From Sphingobacterium alimentarium (lineage in GTDB: Bacteria > Bacteroidota > Bacteroidia > Sphingobacteriales > Sphingobacteriaceae): a stretch of DNA of 64,000 bases. This document shows positions 54,085-62,457 of the stretch, in pieces. The notes beneath the pieces are model-generated. The model ran no database searches, had not been told where the DNA came from, and saw nothing but the letters and a program-made list of their open reading frames with translations. Within the stretch, counting starts at the first letter, position 1. The number at the start of each line of letters is the position of its first letter. The position numbers and the translations under genes are program-made. Location of the stretch: assembly GCF_004342685.1 (NCBI RefSeq), contig NZ_SMBZ01000017.1, positions 1 to 64,000 of the forward strand, read 5' to 3'.

Positions 54085-54107
54085 AGAGGGTATTACCCTC
54101 TTTTTTA
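54085..54107 (+). terminator. yebC terminator
   Basis: AGAGGG-TATTA-CCCTCT followed by TTTTT, about 30 bp beyond the yebC stop. Confidence 0.85.
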
Positions 54108-54125
54108 TTATCTGCACAAAATCAT

Positions 54126-54133
54126 TAACTTTG
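54126..54133 (+). promoter_or_regulatory. -7 box for the repeat-protein gene
   Basis: TAACTTTG matches TAnnTTTG, 6 bp before the ATG at 54139. This supports that start and suggests a leaderless or very short-leader mRNA. Confidence 0.5.
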
Positions 54134-54138
54134 GGATT

Positions 54139-55104
54139 ATGCTCACATTTGAGGAATTCTTCGCGAAGAAAAAAATTGATTTAACTGCTTTGAAAAAAGC
54201 AGATGAAACGTTATTCCTAGAATTTCAAGAGCATTATTTATTAATGGGCGAAAAAAGCTTCGATCACTCCAAGAAGTTTTGGTTCAATCAATTGCGCCGT
54301 GTACATCCTTTGGCGGAAGCTGCTGTAATAGCGCCGCAAAAAGAATCTGATGTAGTATTGCCAACAGATAACAATGTTGAACAAAAAACAAAAACCGCAA
54401 CGGCGGAAAAAACAGCAGGATTCAAACCAGGCTTCAAAGCTACCGTAAAACCTGCCGCTGCTCCTGAAAACAAAACCGAAGAAAATACTGATCAAGCTCC
54501 CGTAGCAGCAAAACCGGCTGGATTCAAACCGCGCATCAAAGCAGGAATTACAAAGACAACCTCTGCGGAGCAAGAGACAAAACCTTCAAGTAATCCTTCA
54601 GAAAGTACTGAAGAAAGTACTGAAGAAAGTACTGAAGAAACACCTGCCGAACCAGCAAGTAAACCAGCTGGTTTCAAAGCAGGAGTTACGAAAACAACCT
54701 CTGCGGAGCAAGAGACAAAACCTACAAGTACTACTCCTTCCGAAAGTGCTGAAGAAACCAATCCTGAACCAGTAAATAAACCGGCTGGATTCAAACCCCG
54801 TTTCAAAGCAGGAATTACAAAAACAACCTCTGCGGAGCAAGAGACAAAACCTACAAGTAGTCCTTCAGAAAGTGCTGAAGAAACCTCTACCGAACCAGTA
54901 AGTAAACCGGCTGGATTCAAACCCCGTTTCAAAGCAGGAATTACAAAAACAACCTCTGCGGAGCAAGAGACAAAACCTGCAAGTACTCCTTCAGAAAGTG
55001 CTGAAGAAACACCTACCGAACCAGTAAATAAACCGGCTGGATTCAAACCGCGTTTCAAAGCAGGAATTACCAAAACAAAGCCTTCTGAGGAAGACAATTC
55101 ATAA
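54139..55104 (+). CDS. Hypothetical protein with a short N-terminal domain and six GFKPRFKAG-type repeats
   Basis: 321 aa; the ATG at 54139 is preferred over 54079 because the latter lies upstream of the -7 box. Residues 1-60 (LTFEEFFAKKKIDLTALKKA; GEKSFDHSKKFWFNQLRR) form a conserved-looking domain I do not recognise by name. The rest is low-complexity: basic KPAGFKPRFKAGITKT blocks alternate with acidic Ser/Glu/Thr/Pro stretches. Three units are spaced exactly 126 bp (starts 54778, 54904, 55030), with earlier ones at 54511 and 54661 and a partial one near 54409. No signal peptide. It could bind nucleic acid or a partner through the basic blocks; this is inference. Confidence 0.75.
   Translation: MLTFEEFFAKKKIDLTALKKADETLFLEFQEHYLLMGEKSFDHSKKFWFNQLRRVHPLAEAAVIAPQKESDVVLPTDNNVEQKTKTATAEKTAGFKPGFKATVKPAAAPENKTEENTDQAPVAAKPAGFKPRIKAGITKTTSAEQETKPSSNPSESTEESTEESTEETPAEPASKPAGFKAGVTKTTSAEQETKPTSTTPSESAEETNPEPVNKPAGFKPRFKAGITKTTSAEQETKPTSSPSESAEETSTEPVSKPAGFKPRFKAGITKTTSAEQETKPASTPSESAEETPTEPVNKPAGFKPRFKAGITKTKPSEEDNS
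54409..55085 (+). repeat. Tandem 126-bp coding repeats
   Basis: Five full units and one partial unit of the KPAGFK(P)RFKAG...TKTTSAEQETKP repeat. The last three are nearly identical and exactly 126 bp apart; earlier ones vary in length (150 and 117 bp steps, and a triple STEE expansion). High identity suggests recent unequal recombination. Confidence 0.9.
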
Positions 55105-55137
55105 CAAGATCTAACCAATTATCTTAAAACACAAATC

Positions 55138-55881
55138 ATGCTTAAAGAAGAAAGACAAGCGTATATTATACATCAGATTAATCTACACAATAAAGTGCTA
55201 TCATCTGACCTCAGTGTTCAATTGAATGTTTCTGAGGACACCATCCGTCGCGACTTAAATGAATTGGCGGAGAATGGTCAGGTCATCAAAGTATACGGAG
55301 GCGCATTATCCAAATCTTTTCAATTTCCTTTTCAAGAAGGGAATGTATACGCAAAAGAAGGTAAGAAGGAGATCGCACTCAAAGCTTTGTCATTGATTAG
55401 CTCGGGCATGACTATTTTAATTGGTGGAGGTACGACAATGATTGAGCTAGCTCGTCTTATTCCCAATGATTTACAGTGTACATTCTTTACGATCAGTCCG
55501 CTTGTGGCTTTAGAACTGGCGGAGAAAGATAATATCGAAGTATTTCTCTTAGGCGGAAAACTTTCTCGCAATACCAATATCGTAACTGGCTCACAGGTTA
55601 TCAACGAATTATCTGACCTACGCGTGGACCTGTGTTTGTTGGGAACAAATAGTCTCTCCATCGAAGAAGGTATCACCGACTCCGATTGGGAGGTGGTGCA
55701 GATCAAACGCGCAATGATTAAATGTTCGAAGTCATTAGCCATCATGAGTATTGCCGAAAAACTGAATTCCAATCAGAAAATGCGTGTAGCTCCGCTTAAA
55801 GAAGTTTCCTACCTAGTGACAGATTTGGAGGCGACGGATCCGCGTCTTAAAGATTTTGCCAATCACTTAAAGGTAATATAA
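55138..55881 (+). CDS. DeoR-family transcriptional regulator
   Basis: 247 aa. The N-terminal winged helix (residues 1-58) has ERQAYIIHQINLHNKVLSSD and the recognition helix VSEDTIRRDLNELAENGQ. The C-terminal DeoR sensor domain (about 75-230) binds a phosphosugar and shows LIGGGTTMIELARLIP, LGGKLSRNTNIVTGS and LLGTNSLSIEEGITDSDWE. It lies 33 bp after the repeat-protein gene and 6 bp before the flippase gene, so it probably heads the glycan operon. The target is not evident. Confidence 0.92.
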   Translation: MLKEERQAYIIHQINLHNKVLSSDLSVQLNVSEDTIRRDLNELAENGQVIKVYGGALSKSFQFPFQEGNVYAKEGKKEIALKALSLISSGMTILIGGGTTMIELARLIPNDLQCTFFTISPLVALELAEKDNIEVFLLGGKLSRNTNIVTGSQVINELSDLRVDLCLLGTNSLSIEEGITDSDWEVVQIKRAMIKCSKSLAIMSIAEKLNSNQKMRVAPLKEVSYLVTDLEATDPRLKDFANHLKVI

Positions 55882-55887
55882 CTATCC

Positions 55888-57357
55888 ATGGACGCGCAAG
55901 AAGAGGAAATCGATAATTCACTTAAAAAGAAGACAGCAAAAGGATTATTCTTTGGTGGCTTCTCCAATGTATTACAACAGTTTATAGGTTTTCTTTTCGG
56001 AATTATTCTCAATAGATATTTTATATCAGAGGAAGATCAAGGTAAAATCGCTGTTATCTTGATTTTCCCTTTAATAGCCTCAGCTTTTCAGGAAAGTGGA
56101 TTTGTCGTAGGGCTTATCAACAAAAAGAATGTGGGGAACAAGGACTATAACGCCGTATTTTGGTGTAGTCTAATGATCAGCACCGTCTTATACATATTGC
56201 TTTTTATTGCTGCTCCTTATATCGCACACTTCTACAACAATCCAGACTTAGTGAGCTTGTATCGTTTCCATTTTCTAAGCCTTTGGTTTGGCAGTTTTAG
56301 TATTGCGCACAACGCTTATCTTTTCAAAAATCTGATGGTCATTGAGCGAAGTAAAATAATGTTAGCCGCTCTTATTCTCTCCAATATCATAGGATTAATA
56401 TTTGCGTATCAAGGATTTGCCTATTGGAGTTTAGCTATTCAGACCGTGGTATATACGTTTATTTCCAGTTCATTATTTTTCTATTACTCTAAATTTAGAC
56501 CTTCTATTAATATTGACTTTTCCCCATTAAAGGACATTTACAAATTTAGCAGTAAAATATTGGTTACCAACATATTTGTTCACATCAACAACAACATCTA
56601 TTCTGCGGTATTAGGAAGATTTTACTCCGAAAAAATCATTGGTAATTTAAATCAGGCTTCCAAATGGAATAATATGGGCCAATCTGTGATCACGAATATG
56701 ATTAACAACGTGATACAACCCGTGCTGAATCAAATCCAGGATGACCAAGACCGACATATCCGCGTATTTCGGAAGATATTAAATTTTACAGCTTTTGTAG
56801 CCTTTATCCTGTTATTCGGATTGGCCACGGTAGCCGATGATTTCATCCGTATTACGCTCACCGAAAAATGGATAAAAACAGCAACCTACCTACGCATACT
56901 GTGTATAGGCGGAGCGTTTGCCACGATTAATAATGTCTTTTCCAACCTTATTCTTACCAAAGGCAAGTCCAACATTTATATGTTTAATGTAATTTCCTTT
57001 GGTCTATTTCAATTTCTTATTTTGATTTTCTGTAAAAATTGGGGTATCGAACCTTCGATGTTAATTATATCAGGTCTGAATATACTGTGGATGTTTCTAT
57101 GGACTGCGATTATCAGAAATTATATAACATATAGCTTTAGAAATTTACTGAATGATGTTGTTTCCTATGTTTTTATCGCGGGCATTGCATGCTTTGCGGC
57201 CTATTTTGTGTCAAAAGAAATAGATAATGTGTATGTACGCTTTGGCACCTGTGTACTTACGAGCGGCATCCTCTATATTATATTAAATAAAATTTTCAAG
57301 CCCGAAATCTTAACAGAAATCATCAACTTTGCACAAGGCGCACTTGTCAAGAAATAA
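55888..57357 (+). CDS. Wzx-type oligosaccharide flippase
   Basis: Polytopic inner-membrane transporter of the MATE/PST fold (about 12-14 helices in 489 aa), moving lipid-linked sugar repeats to the periplasm. N-terminal AKGLFFGGFSNVLQQFIGFL and FALAYQ-like internal segments match WzxC-type lipopolysaccharide/colanic-acid exporters. LNQASKWNNMGQSVITNMIN is the typical cytoplasmic loop. The glycosyltransferase gene starts 2 bp after its stop. It forms one operon with three glycosyltransferases. Confidence 0.9.
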   Translation: MDAQEEEIDNSLKKKTAKGLFFGGFSNVLQQFIGFLFGIILNRYFISEEDQGKIAVILIFPLIASAFQESGFVVGLINKKNVGNKDYNAVFWCSLMISTVLYILLFIAAPYIAHFYNNPDLVSLYRFHFLSLWFGSFSIAHNAYLFKNLMVIERSKIMLAALILSNIIGLIFAYQGFAYWSLAIQTVVYTFISSSLFFYYSKFRPSINIDFSPLKDIYKFSSKILVTNIFVHINNNIYSAVLGRFYSEKIIGNLNQASKWNNMGQSVITNMINNVIQPVLNQIQDDQDRHIRVFRKILNFTAFVAFILLFGLATVADDFIRITLTEKWIKTATYLRILCIGGAFATINNVFSNLILTKGKSNIYMFNVISFGLFQFLILIFCKNWGIEPSMLIISGLNILWMFLWTAIIRNYITYSFRNLLNDVVSYVFIAGIACFAAYFVSKEIDNVYVRFGTCVLTSGILYIILNKIFKPEILTEIINFAQGALVKK

Positions 57358-57359
57358 TA

Positions 57360-58247
57360 ATGAAGAAAGTACTCACTCTAATTGTATCATACAATTTCGA
57401 ACCCTGGATAAATCGCTGTATTCCGAGCCTACTTGATTCTACATACCCCACGGACATCATGGTGATTGATAATGCAAGTGGGGATAATACTGTCGCTGTG
57501 CTTAGAGAGCAGTATCCATCCGTAATAATTGTTGAAAGCAAAGAAAACCTGGGGTTTGGCAAAGCCAACAATATAGGGATGGAGTACGCCATTTCTCATA
57601 ATTATGACTATGTGTTCCTCGTCAATCAAGATGCTTGGCTAGAAAAAGACTGTATTTCGAACCTACTTCATCAGGAGAATGCACAAGGTGCAATGCTCTC
57701 CCCTATGCATTATGATGGGACAGAGCAACATTTGGATAAAGGATTCGCTGAATACTGTAAACACATTTCTTTTGATAAGGATGTCCATCAAGTAGACTTT
57801 GTGAATGCTGCATTTTGGTGGATACCTATCGATATTATCAAACGCATAGGATCTTTCTCCCCTATTTTTTACCATTATGGAGAAGACAAAGATTTTGGAA
57901 ATAGATTGAAATTCCATCATATTCCAATTTACATCATAAAAAAAGCGAAGGCATACCACGACAGACAAGACAGAATAGCACCATCTATTAATTTCAAGAG
58001 CGAATTCGTGTATCACTTGACCGAATTTTGTAATATAAACTATTCGTGGTCAGAAGCATTTTCAAAGGCTATATTAGCTGTCTACAAAAAAGCTGCAAAG
58101 CAACTTCTAAAAGGTAATTGGGCGGCGGCATCGAATTATATGCAAATCGCTTCCAATCTTTGGAACAAAGTTAGCGAGGTCAAAGCAACAAGAAAAAAGA
58201 ATAAAATACTTAGCTCTTATTTCAACCTTAAGGTATGCGAAATCTAG
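57360..58247 (+). CDS. Glycosyltransferase family 2 (rhamnosyltransferase-like)
   Basis: GT-A enzyme, 295 aa, cytoplasmic. LIVSYNFEPWINRCIPSLL at the N-terminus, MVIDNASGDNT, then VFLVNQDAWLEKDC with the donor-binding acidic residues. VNAAFWWIPIDIIKRIGSFS and YHYGEDKDFGNRLKFH are typical of the WbbL-like group. The stop codon overlaps the next gene by 13 bp. Donor and acceptor sugars are unknown. Confidence 0.9.
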   Translation: MKKVLTLIVSYNFEPWINRCIPSLLDSTYPTDIMVIDNASGDNTVAVLREQYPSVIIVESKENLGFGKANNIGMEYAISHNYDYVFLVNQDAWLEKDCISNLLHQENAQGAMLSPMHYDGTEQHLDKGFAEYCKHISFDKDVHQVDFVNAAFWWIPIDIIKRIGSFSPIFYHYGEDKDFGNRLKFHHIPIYIIKKAKAYHDRQDRIAPSINFKSEFVYHLTEFCNINYSWSEAFSKAILAVYKKAAKQLLKGNWAAASNYMQIASNLWNKVSEVKATRKKNKILSSYFNLKVCEI

Positions 58248-59143
58248 CTCCTATAATCATATTTACATACAATAGACCTCAGCACACACGACGTATGCTG
58301 CAGGCGCTGGAAAGTGCGGATTTGGCAAAAGATTCTGATGTATACATTTATTCAGATGGCGCAAAAAACGCTAATTCCATTGAAGCTGTCAATAAGGTTC
58401 GCGCAATCATAGCAGAACCTTGGCAATTCAACAATATCAAAATTATCGAAAGGGAACGCAACTTGGGATTGGCCCAAAACGTGATTTCTGGCGTCACAGA
58501 AGTGATTTCCAAGAATGGAAAGGTCATCGTTTTGGAAGATGACCTGCAGATAAGTAAGGTAGGGCTTCGCTATTTTAATGATGCCTTGGATGTTTATGAA
58601 AAGGAAGAAAAAGTCATGGAAATCAGCGGATATATGTATCCGGTCAAAGATGCTGCGAAGCTACCGGAAACATTCTTCTTTCGTGTAGCCAATAGCTGGG
58701 GATGGGCAACATGGGAACGAGCTTGGAAAAAGTACAATCCGAATATTGATGAGCTAATTGCTGATTTTGACAAGGAAAAAATCAAAAGATTCAGCATCGA
58801 CCATACCGAAAACTTTTGGAAGCAAGTTAAGGAGTACAAAGCCGGAAAAATTAATTCTTGGGCGATACGCTGGTATTTAACCTTGTTCAACAACAATGGC
58901 CTCGCCTTATACCCTCGGCAGTCCATGATACAGAATATGGGCACCGATGGCTCAGGAACGCACTCCGATGCCGACACGATGTATCACGTGGAACTAGCAA
59001 CACAGGCCGCCACTTATTTCCCTCAAGAAATCGAAGAAAATAAAGACGCATACGAAGCAATTAAGTATTTTTACAAAAATCGGAAAGGATCTCTTCTGGC
59101 AAGAGCAATACGCTATGCGAAGAAGCAGTGGAATAAAAAATAA
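58235..59143 (+). CDS. Glycosyltransferase, GNT-I/fringe-like GT-A
   Basis: 302 aa. PIIIFTYNRPQHTRRMLQAL at the N-terminus, IYSDGAKN, RERNLGLAQNVISGV, then the acidic motif VIVLEDDLQISKVGL and the SWGWATWERAWKKYNP segment. These features are seen in sugar-transferases of O-antigen and capsule loci. It overlaps its neighbours by 13 and 29 bp. Linkage specificity cannot be read from sequence. Confidence 0.87.
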   Translation: MRNLAPIIIFTYNRPQHTRRMLQALESADLAKDSDVYIYSDGAKNANSIEAVNKVRAIIAEPWQFNNIKIIERERNLGLAQNVISGVTEVISKNGKVIVLEDDLQISKVGLRYFNDALDVYEKEEKVMEISGYMYPVKDAAKLPETFFFRVANSWGWATWERAWKKYNPNIDELIADFDKEKIKRFSIDHTENFWKQVKEYKAGKINSWAIRWYLTLFNNNGLALYPRQSMIQNMGTDGSGTHSDADTMYHVELATQAATYFPQEIEENKDAYEAIKYFYKNRKGSLLARAIRYAKKQWNKK

Positions 59144-59900
59144 AAACGTGGCATCTCCCAAAATATCCATTATCACCATTGTGTATAACAATGTACGCGA
59201 CATCGAACATACCATACTATCGGTCATCAATCAGACGTATAGCAACATTGAATATATCATAATCGACGGAGCATCGACAGATGGGACATTGGACCTCATC
59301 CACAAATACCGTGGAAGCATCGATATATTGGTTTCGGAAAACGACAATGGCATTTACGACGCGATGAACAAAGGTCTCGCAAAGGCGACAGGTGACTATG
59401 TGCTTTTCCTTAATTCCGGTGACGAACTTTTCGACACGCATACCCTACAGACCATTGTCGATAAAGGCAACCATGCGGATATCATCTACGGCGAAACAAA
59501 GCTGGTCGATGAAAATAGAAATATAATCGGCGACCGCCGACACAAAGCGCCTGCGCAATTTAATTGGAAATCATTCCAATATGGTATGAACGTGTGCCAT
59601 CAGGCTATCTATGTCAAACGTGAAATTGCGGAGCCCTACGATTTGCAATACAAGCTGAGTGCAGATGTCGATTGGGTGATACGTGCCGCTAAAAATGCAC
59701 GAACTACCCAAAATGTTCAAGCCTATGTGGCGCGATATTTAGTAGGTGGAATGTCCCAAAAAAGACATAAACAAAGTCTGCAGGAACGTTATTCTATATT
59801 TAAGAAACATTATGGTACCGTGCAGAATTGGATAAATCATGGAATCATTGCTATCCGACTGATCAAACACCGCATTCAACATGGCGAAACTAGAGAATAA
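59115..59900 (+). CDS. Glycosyltransferase family 2
   Basis: GT-A enzyme, 261 aa from the ATG at 59115; a GTG at 59148 right after the upstream stop is an alternative. KISIITIVYNNVRDIEHTIL, EYIIIDGASTDGTLDLI and the donor motif VLFLNSGDELFDT are the classic GT2 blocks. LSADVDWVIRAAK near the C-terminus is the WcaA-like region. The last 20 bp overlap the DUF3820 gene. Confidence 0.9.
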   Translation: MRRSSGIKNKNVASPKISIITIVYNNVRDIEHTILSVINQTYSNIEYIIIDGASTDGTLDLIHKYRGSIDILVSENDNGIYDAMNKGLAKATGDYVLFLNSGDELFDTHTLQTIVDKGNHADIIYGETKLVDENRNIIGDRRHKAPAQFNWKSFQYGMNVCHQAIYVKREIAEPYDLQYKLSADVDWVIRAAKNARTTQNVQAYVARYLVGGMSQKRHKQSLQERYSIFKKHYGTVQNWINHGIIAIRLIKHRIQHGETRE

Positions 59901-60120
59901 CGAATTTTTCAATCCCGATATTCTTATCGAACTCGCAAATACTAAAATGCCCTTTGGCAAATATCAAGGTTGGCTCCTTTGCAGATTGCCCGAACCCTAC
60001 TTGGTGTGGTTTCATAAAAAAGGCTTTCCTGCAGGCAAACTGGGTACGCAACTAGCCACGCTCTACGAAATAAAACTTAATGGTTTGGAATATTTATTGA
60101 CACCACTGATTAAAAAGTAA
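59881..60120 (+). CDS. DUF3820 family protein
   Basis: 79 aa. The signature KMPFGKYQGWLLCRLPEPYL is typical of DUF3820, with FPAGKLGTQLATLYEIKLNG following. The family is small and of unknown function, often linked to quorum- or nucleic-acid-associated proteins; no role is inferred. The ATG lies inside the glycosyltransferase gene (20-bp overlap), so it is translated from the same message. Confidence 0.85.
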   Translation: MAKLENNEFFNPDILIELANTKMPFGKYQGWLLCRLPEPYLVWFHKKGFPAGKLGTQLATLYEIKLNGLEYLLTPLIKK

Positions 60121-60151
60121 TCTTGCTCATATTTAGTTTTTTTCTTTTTCG

Positions 60152-60159
60152 TATCTTTG
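60152..60159 (+). promoter_or_regulatory. trhO -7 box
   Basis: TATCTTTG matches TAnnTTTG. The leader of about 48 nt contains a small CCGTTTGCAGCGG hairpin before the ATG at 60213. Confidence 0.5.
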
Positions 60160-60212
60160 CAACAAATTAATACTTAACATTAAACGCCGTTTGCAGCGGT
60201 ATCAATGAATAT

Positions 60213-61205
60213 ATGGCACAATATCACACCTTGCTGTACTACTGTTACAGCCCTATCGAGAATGCAGAACAATTTGCTGCAGATCACTTAGAATTTTGTA
60301 AATCACTTGGATTAGTTGGACGAATTATCGTTGCTGAAGAAGGACTCAATGGTACGGTTTCCGGCACTGTAGAGGCTTGTAAAGCCTATATGGACACAAT
60401 CTATGCCGATGGACGATTCAATCACACAGAGTTCAAAATTGATGAAGTGGAAGAACCATCGTTCATCAAAATGCACTGTAGATATAAACCCGAAATTGTG
60501 CATTCCGGATTACGCGACCCTAAAGAAATCGATCCAACGAAAAAAACGGGCAAGCATCTTGAACCTAAAGAATTCATGGAAATGAAGGACCAAGAAGATG
60601 TTGTCATTTTGGATGTACGCTCCAATTACGAACATACCGTCGGCCGTTTCAAAAATGCCGTGACATTGGATATCGAAAATTTCCGCGAATTCCCTGAGAA
60701 AGTTAAAGAATTAGAACACCTGAAAGGCAAAAAAATTCTTACCTACTGTACTGGCGGTATCAAATGTGAAAAAGCTTCAGCCTTATTATTAAAAGAAGGT
60801 TTTGAGGAAGTATATCAGCTACATGGTGGTATTATCAAATATGGCAAAGAAGCTGGCGGTAAGGACTTTGAAGGCGATTGCTATGTATTTGACAATCGTG
60901 TCACTGTGCCTGTGAATACAGTCAACCCTACGGTCATCTCCACTTGTCGCAATTGTGGTACACAGACTAAAAAAATGATCAACTGTGCGAATGCAAAATG
61001 TAATGAGCACTTTACGCAATGTGATGAATGTGGATGGAAATTTGACGGTTGTTGTTCTACCGAATGCCAATCTGTACCAAACAAGAGAGAATACGACGGC
61101 ACGGGCTATTACGTAAAAGTCCCTCAACCGGTAAACGTAGAAAAGATCTCAAAAAGAAAACATAAAAACTTCCCTCCAAAGAATAAAATGGAAGCCGAAG
61201 CATAA
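60213..61205 (+). CDS. trhO: tRNA uridine(34) hydroxylase (rhodanese-related)
   Basis: O2-dependent hydroxylation of wobble uridine to ho5U. 330 aa. N-terminal acylphosphatase-like domain (GLVGRIIVAEEGLNGTVSG), rhodanese domain (about 122-215) with the active-site loop TYCTGGIKCEKAS, and a C-terminal Cys-rich region (CRNCG...CANAKCNEH...QCDECGWKFDGCCSTEC) that probably binds zinc. Full-length for the YceA/TrhO family. Single gene followed by a strong bidirectional terminator. Confidence 0.94.
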   Translation: MAQYHTLLYYCYSPIENAEQFAADHLEFCKSLGLVGRIIVAEEGLNGTVSGTVEACKAYMDTIYADGRFNHTEFKIDEVEEPSFIKMHCRYKPEIVHSGLRDPKEIDPTKKTGKHLEPKEFMEMKDQEDVVILDVRSNYEHTVGRFKNAVTLDIENFREFPEKVKELEHLKGKKILTYCTGGIKCEKASALLLKEGFEEVYQLHGGIIKYGKEAGGKDFEGDCYVFDNRVTVPVNTVNPTVISTCRNCGTQTKKMINCANAKCNEHFTQCDECGWKFDGCCSTECQSVPNKREYDGTGYYVKVPQPVNVEKISKRKHKNFPPKNKMEAEA

Positions 61206-61209
61206 ACGC

Positions 61210-61240
61210 AAAGGCCTAGATCAATAATCTAGGCCTTTTT
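61210..61240. terminator. Bidirectional terminator between trhO and galE
   Basis: AAAGGCCTAGAT-CAATA-ATCTAGGCCTTT, a perfect 12-bp stem, followed by TT on the plus strand (five T in all). It separates convergent genes. Confidence 0.9.
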
Positions 61241-61259
61241 GATTTAAAAGAATATTTTA

Positions 61260-62288
61260 TTAGTCTAATGGGTTCTCATGAATGTATTTTTCCCAAGCCC
61301 AAGCCGAAGCCATCATTTCGTCAATGCCCAATTCAGCTTTCCAGCCCAATTCGGTGCTTGATTTATTTACATCGCCCCAGACCTGAATAATATCACCATC
61401 ACGTTTAGGACCAAATTCATACTTCAAAGGCTGTCCGGAAGCCTTCTCAAATGCTTTAATAGCTTCTAGCACCGAATAACCGTTGCCAGTACCTACATTA
61501 AATACATCATATTTACCATTTGGATTACCTCTTTCCAACAATTTGATCGCCGCTACGTGTGCTTTTGCCAAATCCACCACATGAATATAATCCCGGATAC
61601 AAGAGCCGTCAGGCGTATCATAATCATTGCCAAAAACGGTCAATTTCTCACGTTTGCCAATAGCTGTCTGAGTAATAAAAGGCAATAGATTTTGTGGTAC
61701 ACCGTTTGGTAGTTCACCGATCAAAGCCGATTGGTGTGCCCCTACCGGGTTAAAATAACGTAAAGCTATAATGTTATAATTGCCATAAGCGCCTGCAATC
61801 TCTTCTAAGATTTCTTCTGCAATCTGCTTCGTATTACCGTAAGGTGAAGTTGCCTTTTTCACCGGGGCAGACTCCGTTACAGGCAATATATCGGGCTCTC
61901 CGTACACTGTACAGCTGGAGGAGAACACAAAGTTAATTTCCTTTTCGCGATAAGCATTCAACAAGTTGATTAAGGAAAAGAAATTGTTATGGTAATATTT
62001 CAAAGGATCTGCTACAGACTCACCTACCGCCTTAGACGCTGCAAAATGAATAATGCCCGTAATATCCGGATTCGCTGCTATGAAAGAAGCCGTTTGCTGT
62101 ATATCACACAAATCAAACTGATGAAATTCGGGCTTAACACCTATAATTTTCTCAATCTGATCCAAAATTTTAATATTCGAATTGGAAAGGTTGTCCACGA
62201 TAATCGGGGTATATCCCGCATTATATAATTCAACAACAGTATGCGAACCAATATATCCTATACCTCCTGTTACTAAAATTTTGCTCAT
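61260..62288 (-). CDS. galE: UDP-glucose 4-epimerase
   Basis: SDR enzyme interconverting UDP-glucose and UDP-galactose, 342 aa, cytoplasmic. N-terminal MSKILVTGGIGYIGSHTVVE (GxxGxxG). Catalytic Ser/Thr region VFSSSCTVYGEPD, YGNTK (Tyr-x3-Lys), LRYFNPVGAHQSALIGE and GSCIRDYIHVVDLAKAH are the GalE hallmarks. It may supply galactose donors for the nearby glycosyltransferases. Divergent from waaA. Confidence 0.95.
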   Translation of the reverse strand: MSKILVTGGIGYIGSHTVVELYNAGYTPIIVDNLSNSNIKILDQIEKIIGVKPEFHQFDLCDIQQTASFIAANPDITGIIHFAASKAVGESVADPLKYYHNNFFSLINLLNAYREKEINFVFSSSCTVYGEPDILPVTESAPVKKATSPYGNTKQIAEEILEEIAGAYGNYNIIALRYFNPVGAHQSALIGELPNGVPQNLLPFITQTAIGKREKLTVFGNDYDTPDGSCIRDYIHVVDLAKAHVAAIKLLERGNPNGKYDVFNVGTGNGYSVLEAIKAFEKASGQPLKYEFGPKRDGDIIQVWGDVNKSSTELGWKAELGIDEMMASAWAWEKYIHENPLD

Positions 62289-62423
62289 AATTATTTATAT
62301 TTCTATTATTATATCACCATTAAGATAAGTCGACCGCATATACTTATGACCGTTATATGGATGGAAGAAACATCCAGTGTTTTATTTGCACAGTCTCTCC
62401 GTTCAAAAAGGTTTAAATATCTT

Positions 62424-62431
62424 TATCTTTG
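62424..62431 (+). promoter_or_regulatory. waaA -7 box
   Basis: TATCTTTG matches TAnnTTTG, 26 bp before the ATG at 62458. It lies downstream of the upstream in-frame ATG candidates, supporting the start at 62458. Confidence 0.5.
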
Positions 62432-62457
62432 ACGAATATAAGTATTATTTTAAGAAT

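Noticed and set aside
54409..55085. CRISPR array
   Set aside because: The repeats are 126 bp, coding, contiguous and without unique spacers.
54492..55118. Minus-strand 208-aa ORF opposite the repeat protein
   Set aside because: The repeats keep the antisense frame open; the plus-strand frame has the promoter box, a plausible N-terminal domain and operon fit.
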